In this document: one piece after another, positions 1-6,503 of the stretch | Layout: every line of letters begins with the position of its first letter | How positions within the stretch are numbered: position 1 is the stretch's first letter | From: Candidatus Saccharimonadota bacterium | GTDB taxonomy: Bacteria > Patescibacteriota > Saccharimonadia > Saccharimonadales > Saccharimonadaceae | Direction of reading: 5' to 3' | Assembly: GCA_027451185.1 (NCBI GenBank) | Contig: DAIDJW010000014.1 | Coordinates: forward strand, 1 to 11,920 | Length of the DNA: 11,920 bases | Notes under the pieces: generated by a model | The model's database searches: none | Seen by the model: only the letters and a program-made list of their open reading frames with translations | What the model was told of the DNA's origin: nothing | Made by a program: the position numbers and the translations under genes

Positions 1-231
1 GAGGTCTATGTTAGTCGTTTTACGCATCAATTAAAGCAAGTGTCGATGTCGTACGCTAAAAACGATCAAAAGTGGTCGTTAACCGCCGATTTCAAGTACG
101 ATTCAAGTGTCAAAACTACGAAGCCGACGGCCGATACGTCGTATGAGTCGCTAGTGAACGATATCGAAAATATTTTAATGGGATCATACGTTGATTCGTC
201 GGCTGGTGCTTATACGTCTTTTGGTGTCTAG
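1..231 (+). CDS. C-terminal fragment of an unidentified protein
   Basis: Frame 1 is open from the first base and ends at TAG 229-231, leaving 76 residues of a protein whose start lies before the window. A GTG at 40 could be read as a start, but the frame is open upstream of it and has no Shine-Dalgarno there, so a truncated gene is the simpler reading. The fragment is hydrophilic, rich in Ser, Thr, Tyr, Asp and Lys, and has no membrane segment, cysteine or recognisable motif. Its composition would suit an extracytoplasmic or surface-associated domain, but that is a guess. The leuS promoter begins in its stop codon. I do not recognise the family. Confidence 0.7.
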   Translation, partial: EVYVSRFTHQLKQVSMSYAKNDQKWSLTADFKYDSSVKTTKPTADTSYESLVNDIENILMGSYVDSSAGAYTSFGV

Positions 232-257
232 ATATAGCCGGTTTAATCTGTTAGAAT
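229..257 (+). promoter_or_regulatory. Candidate leuS promoter, near-leaderless
   Basis: The -10 box TAGAAT (252-257) lies 17 bp after a weak -35-like TAGATA (229-234). Only 8 nt separate the -10 box from the leuS ATG at 266, so transcription would begin at or next to the start codon. Confidence 0.5.
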
Positions 258-265
258 AGGACGGT

Positions 266-2788
266 ATGAAGCGCTACAATCCGTCGGAAATTGAACCCAA
301 GTGGCAACAAATTTGGGAAGAACAAAAGGCTAACCACGTCGAAATTGACCCGCATAAAGAAAAACTCTATGTTTCGGGCATGTTTCCGTACCCGTCGGGC
401 GCCGGCATGCACACCGGCCACGCCTTTAGTTATTCAATTGTCGATGCCATAGCCCGTTTCCACCGTCAGCATGGCTACAACGTCATGAATCCAATGGGCT
501 GGGATACTTTTGGTCTGCCGGCCGAAAACTACGCTATTAAAACCGGTACCGCGCCAGCTAAGGTTACCGCCGAAAATATTGCTAATTTCAAACGCCAATT
601 TAAGCGCATGGGCGTCAGTATTGACTGGGAACGCGAAATTAACACTTCTAGCCCTGAATACTACCGCTGGACGCAGTGGATTTTTACGAAATTATTTGAG
701 CGCGGCCTGGCCTACCAAAAGGAAAGTTTGCAGTGGTGGTGTCCGGTTGATAAAACCGTTCTAGCTAACGAACAGGTTGAGGGCGGTCGCTGTTGGCGCT
801 GTGGTTCGATTGTCGAAAAGAAGTCGATGAAGCAGTGGTTCTTTAAGATTACCGACTATGCTGATTCGCTGCTGGAAGAACTGGACGACTTAGATTGGCC
901 AGCCAAGATTAAGACGGCGCAGACGAATTGGATCGGAAAATCTGAAGGTGCCGAGATTATGTTCGCAGTTGTCGCTATGCCATTTTCAGAAACGGCTTCG
1001 CGCCAGGCCTCGAACGGGGCCCCGGCGCCCGTCGAGACTTGGGCTGCAGATGTTTCTGAAAACGGCATAGCGACACCAGCGAACATAACTGTATTTTCGA
1101 CTAGGCCGGATACGATTTTTGGGGCATCGTTTATCGTTTTAGCTCCAGAACATCCACTAGCTCGTCAATTAGCTGTAGGGGATTTTAAAGAAGCAACCGA
1201 AAATTACATTGCCGAAGCTGTTAAGAAATCTGAGATTGATCGTACGAATGACACTAAAGAAAAAACCGGTGTCTTTACTGGTAGCTATGCGATTAACCCA
1301 GTTTCTGGTGAAAAGGTGCCGGTCTGGGTAGCTGATTATGTCCTGGGCGGCTATGGCACCGGCGCCGTTATGGGCGTACCGGCGCATGACGAACGCGATT
1401 TTGCCTTTGCCGAAAAATACAGCCTGTCGATCATTAAAGTTATCGACGGCAATAGCGACGAGCAGGTTTATCACGACGAAGGTGTTTTGATTAATTCTGG
1501 TGACTATAACGGTCTGCCAAGCTCGGACGCCCGTGAAAAAATCGTTGCATGGCTGGAAGAAAATAATTTAGGCCAAGGTAAAACTACCTACAAAATGCGC
1601 GACTGGTTGATCAGCCGTCAGCGTTATTGGGGTGCGCCAATCCCAATTATTCACTGTGATGAACACGGTGCTGTGGCGGTGCCCGAAGATCAATTGCCAG
1701 TAATTTTGCCAGAGATTGAAGATTACGCACCGAAGGGCGACGGTAAATCGGCCCTAGCTCGGGCCGAGGACTGGGTTAATACGACTTGTCCAACTTGCGG
1801 TAAACCGGCCAAGCGCGAAACCGACACCATGGACGGTTATGCTTGTTCAAGCTGGTATTTGTTGCGCTATGCTGACCCACGTAATGCCGAGCGAGCTTGG
1901 GACCCAGAGACCGTTAACTATTGGAATCCGCTCGACTTTTACGTTGGTGGTGACCACGCCGTGGCGCACTTATTATACGTTCGTTTTTGGACGCACGTTT
2001 TTTATGACATGGGCCTAGTGAACTTTAAAGAACCGATTCACAAGTTGGTTTACCACGGTTACATTAACGCCGAAGATGGCACCAAGATGAGCAAGAGTAA
2101 GGGTAACGTGGTCGATCCGCTGGATGTTATTGACCAGGGTTATGGCGCCGATGCCTTGCGGACTTACTTGTTATTTATGGGTCCGTACGAGCTTGACGCT
2201 AGCTGGAACTCGCGCAGTATTGCCGGTGTATACCGATTCTTAAACCGGGTTTGGGTTTTGAGCCAGCAATTCTTGGACTACAAAGGTGACGACGTGACTA
2301 AAAACGACGATGCCGTGCGCCGTTCGCAGCACAAAACTGTTCGCAAGGTTACTGATGATTTGCGTCGTTTGAGCTTTAACACCGCAATCGCGGCTTTAAT
2401 GGAATACGTCAATGACCTATACAAATACAAAGTCGACGGCTTTTCGCGTGAGACTTGGCGTCAGGCGATTGAAGCTTTGGTTCAGATGACCGAACCATTT
2501 GCGCCGCACATGACCGCCGAATTATGGCAAGAATTGGGCCACGAAGACTTAATTCAGCACGCCACCTGGCCAACCTGGGATGATGCGCTAATCGTTGAAT
2601 CGACGATGAAGATTGCCGTGCAAGTTAACGGTAAAGTTCGCGCCGAAATTGAAGTTTCAGCCGATGCCGGCGAAGATGAGGTCAAACAAACTGCATTAAC
2701 GCAGGAAAACGTCGCCAAGTTTGTGGCAGACGCCGAGCCGAAGAAGGTCATTTACGTGACCGGTCGGCTGGTAAGTATCGTTGTTTAG
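266..2788 (+). CDS. leuS: Leucyl-tRNA synthetase with a palindrome-encoded insertion
   Basis: Class I aminoacyl-tRNA synthetase that charges tRNA-Leu in the cytoplasm. The 840-residue length is normal for bacterial LeuRS. Visible landmarks are the HIGH-type signature HTGH at residues 49-52 after PYPSG, a zinc-ribbon-like cluster with C159, C176 and C179, the editing-domain (CP1) motif STRPDT near 280, a second CPTC pair at C508/C511, RETDTMD just after it, the KMSKS loop at 607-611, and a C-terminal helical anticodon-binding region. Residues about 232-274 do not belong to the family pattern: they separate SEGAEI from ITVFSTRPDT, which are normally joined by a short link, and they are encoded by a long DNA palindrome (separate entry). 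The frame continues through it, so the enzyme is probably functional. The ATG at 266 is chosen because the protein begins with the family-typical RYNP..IE..WQ..W; there is no Shine-Dalgarno. Confidence 0.98.
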   Translation: MKRYNPSEIEPKWQQIWEEQKANHVEIDPHKEKLYVSGMFPYPSGAGMHTGHAFSYSIVDAIARFHRQHGYNVMNPMGWDTFGLPAENYAIKTGTAPAKVTAENIANFKRQFKRMGVSIDWEREINTSSPEYYRWTQWIFTKLFERGLAYQKESLQWWCPVDKTVLANEQVEGGRCWRCGSIVEKKSMKQWFFKITDYADSLLEELDDLDWPAKIKTAQTNWIGKSEGAEIMFAVVAMPFSETASRQASNGAPAPVETWAADVSENGIATPANITVFSTRPDTIFGASFIVLAPEHPLARQLAVGDFKEATENYIAEAVKKSEIDRTNDTKEKTGVFTGSYAINPVSGEKVPVWVADYVLGGYGTGAVMGVPAHDERDFAFAEKYSLSIIKVIDGNSDEQVYHDEGVLINSGDYNGLPSSDAREKIVAWLEENNLGQGKTTYKMRDWLISRQRYWGAPIPIIHCDEHGAVAVPEDQLPVILPEIEDYAPKGDGKSALARAEDWVNTTCPTCGKPAKRETDTMDGYACSSWYLLRYADPRNAERAWDPETVNYWNPLDFYVGGDHAVAHLLYVRFWTHVFYDMGLVNFKEPIHKLVYHGYINAEDGTKMSKSKGNVVDPLDVIDQGYGADALRTYLLFMGPYELDASWNSRSIAGVYRFLNRVWVLSQQFLDYKGDDVTKNDDAVRRSQHKTVRKVTDDLRRLSFNTAIAALMEYVNDLYKYKVDGFSRETWRQAIEALVQMTEPFAPHMTAELWQELGHEDLIQHATWPTWDDALIVESTMKIAVQVNGKVRAEIEVSADAGEDEVKQTALTQENVAKFVADAEPKKVIYVTGRLVSIVV
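957..1088. repeat. In-frame palindromic element inside leuS
   Basis: This is an imperfect palindrome of two 66-base arms centred between 1022 and 1023. Counting by hand, 51 of 66 positions are Watson-Crick complementary and three more are G-T. The best block pairs 970-993 with 1052-1075 with one mismatch in 24 (982/1063). The centre is GC-rich (GGGGCCCC at 1016-1023). The length, 132 bp, is 44 codons, so the leuS frame is kept. Because of the symmetry, the minus strand from 1086 encodes nearly the same peptide (30 of 43 residues identical), with FSET near one end and VSENG near the other on both strands. This is the design of the Rickettsia palindromic elements that sit inside genes; whether it belongs to any named family cannot be told from one copy. 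No second copy was found in the window. Confidence 0.88.
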
Positions 2789-3402
2789 TGATTAAGACCG
2801 GCTAGGTTAGTTGGGTCTGATGGGTTATCGGATGGGGTGGCGACATCACCAATAACGGTTGTGACGGGCGAGGCTTTTTGTTGGCTAACCCAGACTTCTT
2901 GGTCTTTGTCTTGGCTGAGTTTCTTGGTGTCAAGTTCGGCGCGGACAGACTCTGGTAGGTCTTTAACGGGAACACCATACCAAGTGCCGTCTTGGTTGAC
3001 ATAAGCATCGACACCACCGGGTGTTACGATGGTGACCTCTTGGCCGCTGTAAGTTCCGACTGTGTTACCAGTGTCGCCTGGGTCAAGGGGTGCGAATGGC
3101 TTATTTCTAACATTGGCATCCTTTTCGAGGGTGAGCTCGTTGACGGACGGCATGTGAACTTTTGCTAGAGCAACTCCATTGTCCATCGGTTGCGGGGCGT
3201 TATTTTGACTATCGATTACTTTATTTAAGCCGGCTACGCCGCCAACAACAACTGCTAATCCAGCAGCAGCGGTCACAACCTTGCCGACGGATATGTGGCC
3301 TCTGTCGTCGGAAACTCCTTCGATGCCGAATCGGGCTTTAGCGCGCCTAAACGCTTCATTTGCAAAGTCATCTCGATTACTGGGTGTTTGTTTTTCTGTC
3401 AT
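2785..3402 (-). CDS. Single-pass membrane protein, possible SH3-like outer domain
   Basis: The 205-residue protein has a charged, hydrophilic N-terminus (1-39), one hydrophobic Ala/Val/Gly-rich segment at about 40-60, and a C-terminal part that should lie outside the membrane. The outer part contains DANVRNKP (about 95-102), then TVGTYSGQEVTIVTP, DGTWYGVPV and VWVSQQ. This order of short strands around aromatic residues resembles a bacterial SH3-type fold, but the match is by eye. The tail is rich in Pro, Ser, Thr and Asp. There are no cysteines. The ATG is preceded by AAAGG about 5 nt upstream and by a good promoter very close to the start. The TAA stop overlaps the leuS stop in a tail-to-tail arrangement. 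Function is unknown; an envelope or peptidoglycan-associated role is inferred. Confidence 0.85.
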   Translation of the reverse strand: MTEKQTPSNRDDFANEAFRRAKARFGIEGVSDDRGHISVGKVVTAAAGLAVVVGGVAGLNKVIDSQNNAPQPMDNGVALAKVHMPSVNELTLEKDANVRNKPFAPLDPGDTGNTVGTYSGQEVTIVTPGGVDAYVNQDGTWYGVPVKDLPESVRAELDTKKLSQDKDQEVWVSQQKASPVTTVIGDVATPSDNPSDPTNLAGLNH

Positions 3403-3410
3403 ATGCCTTT

Positions 3411-3438
3411 ATTGTGACACCTATGTTTATAATGTCAA
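3411..3438 (-). promoter_or_regulatory. Promoter of the minus-strand membrane protein gene
   Basis: On the minus strand a perfect TTGACA (3433-3438) is followed after 16 bp by CACAAT (3411-3416). The ATG at 3402 is 8 nt beyond the -10, so the mRNA leader would be absent or only a few bases. It diverges from the rpmF promoter, from which it is about 30 bp away. Confidence 0.55.
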
Positions 3439-3468
3439 CGGTTTGAATTAGCGCAAGCTCGATACCCC

Positions 3469-3497
3469 TTGAGCCGGAAGTCCGGTTATTGTATAAT
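3469..3497 (+). promoter_or_regulatory. rpmF operon promoter
   Basis: TTGAGC (3469-3474), a 17-bp spacer, then a perfect TATAAT (3492-3497). The expected start near 3504 gives a leader of about 34 nt carrying the Shine-Dalgarno AAAGGAG (3521-3527). The spacer contains a small dyad, CCGG-AAGT-CCGG (3474-3485), of unknown relevance. Confidence 0.75.
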
Positions 3498-3537
3498 CAA
3501 CCTAAGTCTAAATACCTAAAAAAGGAGTACATTTTTT

Positions 3538-3690
3538 ATGGCAGAACCAAAGAAGCAGAGTAGCCCGCGCAAAACGGGTCTTCGCCGCAGCCATTTGCGC
3601 CTAGATTTGGCGCGCCGCGTGAACGCAACTTCACCGGTCAAGGCCTTTACTACACGCCGCGAAACTGGCAAAAAAGTAAAAGCTAAATAA
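3538..3690 (+). CDS. rpmF: Large ribosomal subunit protein bL32, cysteine-free form
   Basis: A 50-codon gene encodes a very basic protein starting MAEPKK, followed by SPRKTGLRRSHLRL. The MAxPK start and the RR-S/A-H motif are the N-terminal signature of bL32, a component of the 50S subunit. The usual zinc-binding CxxC pairs in the second half are absent: the protein has no cysteine at all and ends in a Lys/Arg-rich tail. Cys-less bL32 forms are known in bacteria. The start is clear: ATG at 3538 lies 10 nt after AAAGGAG, downstream of a good promoter. It heads a cluster followed 34 bp later by nusB. The assignment rests on the N-terminal half; the rest is too short and divergent to weigh. Confidence 0.85.
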   Translation: MAEPKKQSSPRKTGLRRSHLRLDLARRVNATSPVKAFTTRRETGKKVKAK

Positions 3691-3724
3691 CTCGTAATTT
3701 AAATTTTAAAGAGAACAAACGCCC

Positions 3725-4192
3725 ATGGCATCTAATAGGCACCTCGGTCGCATCGTTGCATTGCAGAGCTTGTACGAGTATGAATTCCGTACCCAGTCTG
3801 GCGATGAGACTGCTGATATTGACGAAATAATCGCCCGTAATCTGGAACGATACGAGGCCGCCATTGACGACACCAAATTCGTTACTGACCTTACTCAAGG
3901 TGTTTTAAAGACACAAGACGAGCTGGATAAAACCATTCAGCCGATTGCGCCCGATTGGCCGATTGAGCAAATTGCCCGAATTGACCGCAATATCTTAAGA
4001 ATTGGTGTCTATGAATTGTTGCATCAGTCTGAAATCGTGCCGCCTAAGGTAGCGATTAATGAGGCAGTGGAACTTGCCAAGGCGTTTGGTTCGGACAACT
4101 CAAGCAAGTTTGTTAACGGAGTGCTGGGAACGGCTTTCCGTACGCTTGTTGAGGGATCGGACAAGACCGAAAATGCAGGCGCCGCAGTTTGA
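3725..4192 (+). CDS. nusB: Transcription antitermination protein NusB
   Basis: NusB pairs with NusE (uS10) and binds boxA RNA, supporting antitermination and correct maturation of rRNA transcripts. The 155-residue length fits. Family features visible are an N-terminal RxxALQSLYEYEF helix (about 9-22), the central RIDRNILRIGVYELL segment (about 87-101), then PPKVAINEAVELAKAF (106-121) and the closing SSKFVNGVLG (about 126-135). The start at 3725 gives the canonical short lead into the first helix; upstream there is only a weak AAAGAGA. It follows rpmF closely and its last 20 bases overlap the start of the Nudix gene, which suggests one transcript and coupled translation. The last dozen residues are an uncharacteristic acidic/Ala tail. 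Confidence 0.96.
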   Translation: MASNRHLGRIVALQSLYEYEFRTQSGDETADIDEIIARNLERYEAAIDDTKFVTDLTQGVLKTQDELDKTIQPIAPDWPIEQIARIDRNILRIGVYELLHQSEIVPPKVAINEAVELAKAFGSDNSSKFVNGVLGTAFRTLVEGSDKTENAGAAV

Positions 4193-4670
4193 TAAATTCA
4201 AGAAGTATTTTAATCGTAAAAAACCATCAATTCAGGAGATAGTTCGCGAGCCGACGGCTGGTGGAATTATTTTTCGTCACGCTAAAGATGGCGGTGGAAT
4301 TGAAATTCTGCTAATTCAGGACTCAAAAGATCGCTGGACAATTCCGAAGGGTCACATCGAAGAAGGTGAGACCGCTCAGCAAACTGCTAAACGTGAGATT
4401 GGCGAAGAGGCCGGTTTGAAAGACGTTGAGGTGCTTGGCTGGCTTGGCAAAATTCATTTTCGCTATCGCCGGATCGATAAATTGGTTCTAATGACGACGC
4501 AAATTTACTTGGTGCGCGCTCTAGGCGATACCAACGCCGTGCAAAAAGAAGATTGGATGAATGGAATCAAGTGGTTTCCGTTTCACGATGCGCTCGAGGC
4601 GATCGAGTACGAAGACATCGGGAAACTGATGCTCCTTGCGATGAAACGAATCAGACAGGAGAAACTGTAA
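4173..4670 (+). CDS. Nudix hydrolase, Ap4A/RNA-pyrophosphohydrolase-like
   Basis: The 165-residue protein carries a complete Nudix box running from G60 to L82, with REIGEEAGL supplying the metal-binding glutamates. WTIPKGHIEEGE just before and into the box is typical of Nudix enzymes that hydrolyse diadenosine polyphosphates or cap-like 5' ends; the exact substrate cannot be read from the sequence. The ATG at 4173 is preferred over an in-frame start at 4059, because the 38 residues that would be added are encoded by out-of-frame nusB codons and match nothing expected of a Nudix protein. This start overlaps nusB by 20 bases. The rnc start codon abuts its stop. Sitting between nusB and rnc, a role in RNA turnover or nucleotide housekeeping is reasonable but inferred. 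Confidence 0.92.
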   Translation: MQAPQFDKFKKYFNRKKPSIQEIVREPTAGGIIFRHAKDGGGIEILLIQDSKDRWTIPKGHIEEGETAQQTAKREIGEEAGLKDVEVLGWLGKIHFRYRRIDKLVLMTTQIYLVRALGDTNAVQKEDWMNGIKWFPFHDALEAIEYEDIGKLMLLAMKRIRQEKL

Positions 4671-5381
4671 ATGAACGGTATACCAACGGCGCCTTATCAA
4701 GATTTTGCGCGCTCAAAGCTTGGTTTTGAATACAAAGACATCAGCCTACTAATTACCGCCCTAACGCATCGCAGCTATGTTAACGAGCATAAAAAGAGTG
4801 TTTCAGAGCATAACGAGCGATTAGAGTTTTTGGGCGATGCTGTTTTGGAATTAGTGGTAACCGACTATTTATTTAAGCACTACGACGAACCAGAGGGGAT
4901 TTTAACGAGCTGGCGAGCGGCGTTAGTGCGCACTGAAAGCATTGGCGCGGCCGGGCAACTACTTGGCTACGAGCCTTTGGTGCGCATGAGCCGCGGCGAA
5001 AAACAGGGTAGTGACCGAGCGCGATTGCAAATCTTGGCCAATGCCTTCGAGGCGGTAATCGGCTCGATTTATCTAGAGCGTGGCTATAACGACGCCTCTA
5101 ACTTCATTCACAAGCACATTATTACTAAGCTTGATGATATTTTAACCGAAGGCAGTTGGCGCGACCCTAAGTCGCACCTGCAAGAAGTTATGCAAAAAAT
5201 CGATGGTGTTACGCCGCGTTACGTTGTTTTAAGTGCCGTTGGGCCAGACCATGACAAAGTCTTTACGCTCGGTGTCTACGCCGCAGACAAGCTAATGGGC
5301 AAGGGCGTTGGGCCAAGTAAGCAGGCGGCTCAGCAAGAAGCCGCCAAGCAGGCGCTTGATGCCTATGAAAAACAAGCCTAA
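4671..5381 (+). CDS. rnc: Ribonuclease III
   Basis: Double-strand-specific endoribonuclease that processes rRNA precursors and structured mRNAs; it works as a homodimer with Mg2+. The 236-residue length is standard. The catalytic signature NERLEFLGDAVLEL is at 48-61, with E52 and D56 equivalent to E. coli E41 and D45. The second metal-binding cluster is NAFEA at 124-128: E127 matches the essential E. coli E117, while N124 stands where E. coli has D114, a substitution I believe occurs in other functional RNase III enzymes. A double-stranded RNA-binding domain occupies about 165-233 (DPKSHLQE through the SKQAAQQEAAKQAL helix). The ATG directly follows the TAA of the Nudix gene and has AGGAG about 10 nt upstream. 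Confidence 0.98.
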   Translation: MNGIPTAPYQDFARSKLGFEYKDISLLITALTHRSYVNEHKKSVSEHNERLEFLGDAVLELVVTDYLFKHYDEPEGILTSWRAALVRTESIGAAGQLLGYEPLVRMSRGEKQGSDRARLQILANAFEAVIGSIYLERGYNDASNFIHKHIITKLDDILTEGSWRDPKSHLQEVMQKIDGVTPRYVVLSAVGPDHDKVFTLGVYAADKLMGKGVGPSKQAAQQEAAKQALDAYEKQA

Positions 5382-5385
5382 GCTG

Positions 5386-5394
5386 TGGTATAGT
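5386..5394 (+). promoter_or_regulatory. Candidate extended -10 promoter for the DUF5684 gene
   Basis: TGG followed directly by TATAGT (5389-5394) forms an extended -10 element just after the rnc stop. No convincing -35 is present. The leader would be roughly 30 nt and includes AAAGGA before the ATG at 5430. Confidence 0.45.
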
Positions 5395-5429
5395 TGAGGC
5401 ATAAACCATAAACAAAGGAAAAATAAAAA

Positions 5430-5918
5430 ATGGACAGTAGCTACACGTATGGCAGTACAACCAGCGGCAGCGCGGCCGATAATGGACTTGTTGTTTTAGT
5501 ATGGATGTTTCTCATGCTCATTGGCTATGTGGTTGGATCATGGGTTTTGGGCCGACTATTTAAAAAGGCCGGTCGACCAGCCTGGGAGGCTTGGGTGCCT
5601 TTTCTAAATAACTGGCGTTTTTTTGAGATTGGCGACCAACACGGAGCACTATCATTACTAGGTTTGATTCCAGGAGTTAATATAGCTGCTTTAATTATTA
5701 GCATTTTGGCAGCCGGCAACATCGGTAGACACCTAGGCCACGGCACCGGTTATACGGTACTATATTTCTTCTTGTCGCCAATCTGGTTAATTATCTTAGC
5801 CTTTAACCATGATACGTGGGACAATCAAGCCCCAGCTGGTGCCGTGCCGGTTATGCCAGTGCAGCCGCCAGTCACACCTGACAACCAATTACCACCGACA
5901 CCGCCTACCCAGGGTTGA
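5430..5918 (+). CDS. DUF5684-type membrane protein with a proline-rich tail
   Basis: The 162-residue integral membrane protein has a Ser/Gly/Thr-rich N-terminus, a hydrophobic segment at about 19-43, the motif FKKAGRPAWEAWVPFLNNW (44-62), a second hydrophobic stretch through LIPGVNIAALIISILAAG (about 76-96), a GHGTGY turn and a third segment (about 105-124). The combination of K-AG-P-W-A-VP-N, then IPGVN and a G-GTG motif is the pattern I associate with DUF5684, a family without known function often found next to signal-peptidase-like or small envelope genes. The last 25 or so residues are Pro/Val/Thr/Gln-rich and probably disordered. AAAGGA precedes the ATG. Its stop codon overlaps the -35 box of the rpsP promoter. 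Family assignment is from memory of the motif. Confidence 0.82.
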   Translation: MDSSYTYGSTTSGSAADNGLVVLVWMFLMLIGYVVGSWVLGRLFKKAGRPAWEAWVPFLNNWRFFEIGDQHGALSLLGLIPGVNIAALIISILAAGNIGRHLGHGTGYTVLYFFLSPIWLIILAFNHDTWDNQAPAGAVPVMPVQPPVTPDNQLPPTPPTQG

Positions 5919-5943
5919 CTTAAAGGGTAAACTACTGTAAAAT
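5915..5943 (+). promoter_or_regulatory. rpsP promoter
   Basis: TTGACT (5915-5920), a 17-bp spacer, and TAAAAT (5938-5943). The -35 box overlaps the TGA stop of the preceding gene (5916-5918). The leader to the ATG at 5997 is about 47 nt and holds AAGGA at 5979-5983. Confidence 0.75.
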
Positions 5944-5996
5944 CGTTTGAGAATAAAAGTAGTTTAATCGTTTTAAGTAAGGAATAAAGAAAAAGC

Positions 5997-6410
5997 ATGC
6001 TCGCAATTCGTTTGCAACGCCTTGGCCGCAGTGGTTACCCAACTTACCGTGTCGCCGTTCAAGAGGCTCAGCGCCACCCATCAAGCGGTCGTGTTGTCGC
6101 TTATGTCGGCAGCTACAACCCACACACCAAAGAGGCTAAGATTCAAGTTGAACTAGCCCAAAAATACCTAGACAATGGTGCTCAACCAACACCTCGTGTC
6201 GTTAAACTCCTAAAAGACGCCGGTGTCAAGTTGCCTAACTGGGTCAAACAAGCTTCGGCTGACAAGCAAAAAGGCATTCGCAACCCTGAAAAGTTGCGCA
6301 AGAATCAGCCAAAAGAAGAAGCTCCGGTTGAAGAACCAGTAGCTGCTGAAGAGACCGCCGAAGAAGTGGCCGCTGAAAAGACTGAAGTCGAAACCACTCC
6401 AGCCGAATAA
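5997..6410 (+). CDS. rpsP: Small ribosomal subunit protein bS16 with acidic C-terminal tail
   Basis: 30S subunit protein needed for assembly of the 5' and central 16S rRNA domains. The core, MLAIRLQRLGRSGYPTYRVAV followed by GSYNPHTKEA and the helix ending WVKQ at about 83, is unmistakable bS16. The protein is 137 residues, about 45-50 longer than a minimal bS16. The extra part starts with a basic stretch (ADKQKGIRNPEKLRK) and becomes a Glu/Ala/Val/Pro-rich acidic tail, probably disordered. ATG at 5997 is the family start, with AAGGA 13 nt upstream. It is transcribed from a strong promoter and followed by an intrinsic terminator before khpA. Confidence 0.97.
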   Translation: MLAIRLQRLGRSGYPTYRVAVQEAQRHPSSGRVVAYVGSYNPHTKEAKIQVELAQKYLDNGAQPTPRVVKLLKDAGVKLPNWVKQASADKQKGIRNPEKLRKNQPKEEAPVEEPVAAEETAEEVAAEKTEVETTPAE

Positions 6411-6427
6411 CGATTACGCTATTTTAT

Positions 6428-6456
6428 AAAAACGCTTGGCATTGCCAGGCGTTTTT
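6428..6456 (+). terminator. Intrinsic terminator after rpsP
   Basis: A 13-bp stem pairs 6428-6440 with 6444-6456 around an ATT loop (AAAAACGCTTGGC with GCCAGGCGTTTTT; one T-G wobble). The A-tract before and T-tract after make it able to act in both directions. It sits 17 bp after the rpsP stop. Confidence 0.85.
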
Positions 6457-6466
6457 CTGTTACAAT
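6436..6466 (+). promoter_or_regulatory. Weak candidate khpA promoter inside the terminator
   Basis: TTGGCA (6436-6441), a long 19-bp spacer and TACAAT (6461-6466). It overlaps the rpsP terminator hairpin, so khpA could be expressed from it as well as from read-through of rpsP. The spacing is poor, hence the low confidence. Confidence 0.3.
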
Positions 6467-6503
6467 TGAATTACGAACTAATGACCGTGACGTGGAGGGT
6501 AAC

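Noticed and set aside
856..1086. Minus-strand 76-codon open frame inside leuS
   Set aside because: Its resemblance to the plus-strand peptide comes from the palindrome; it has no promoter or ribosome site and lies within a clear leuS gene.
4059..4172. N-terminal extension of the Nudix protein
   Set aside because: These codons are nusB read out of frame; the translation is Arg/Leu-rich and unlike any Nudix N-terminus. ATG 4173 gives a normal protein.
5040..5051. Loss of an active-site residue in RNase III (Asn at the E. coli D114 position)
   Set aside because: The essential glutamate E127 and the E52/D56 pair are intact, and Asn at this place is, as far as I recall, seen in other bacterial RNase III proteins.
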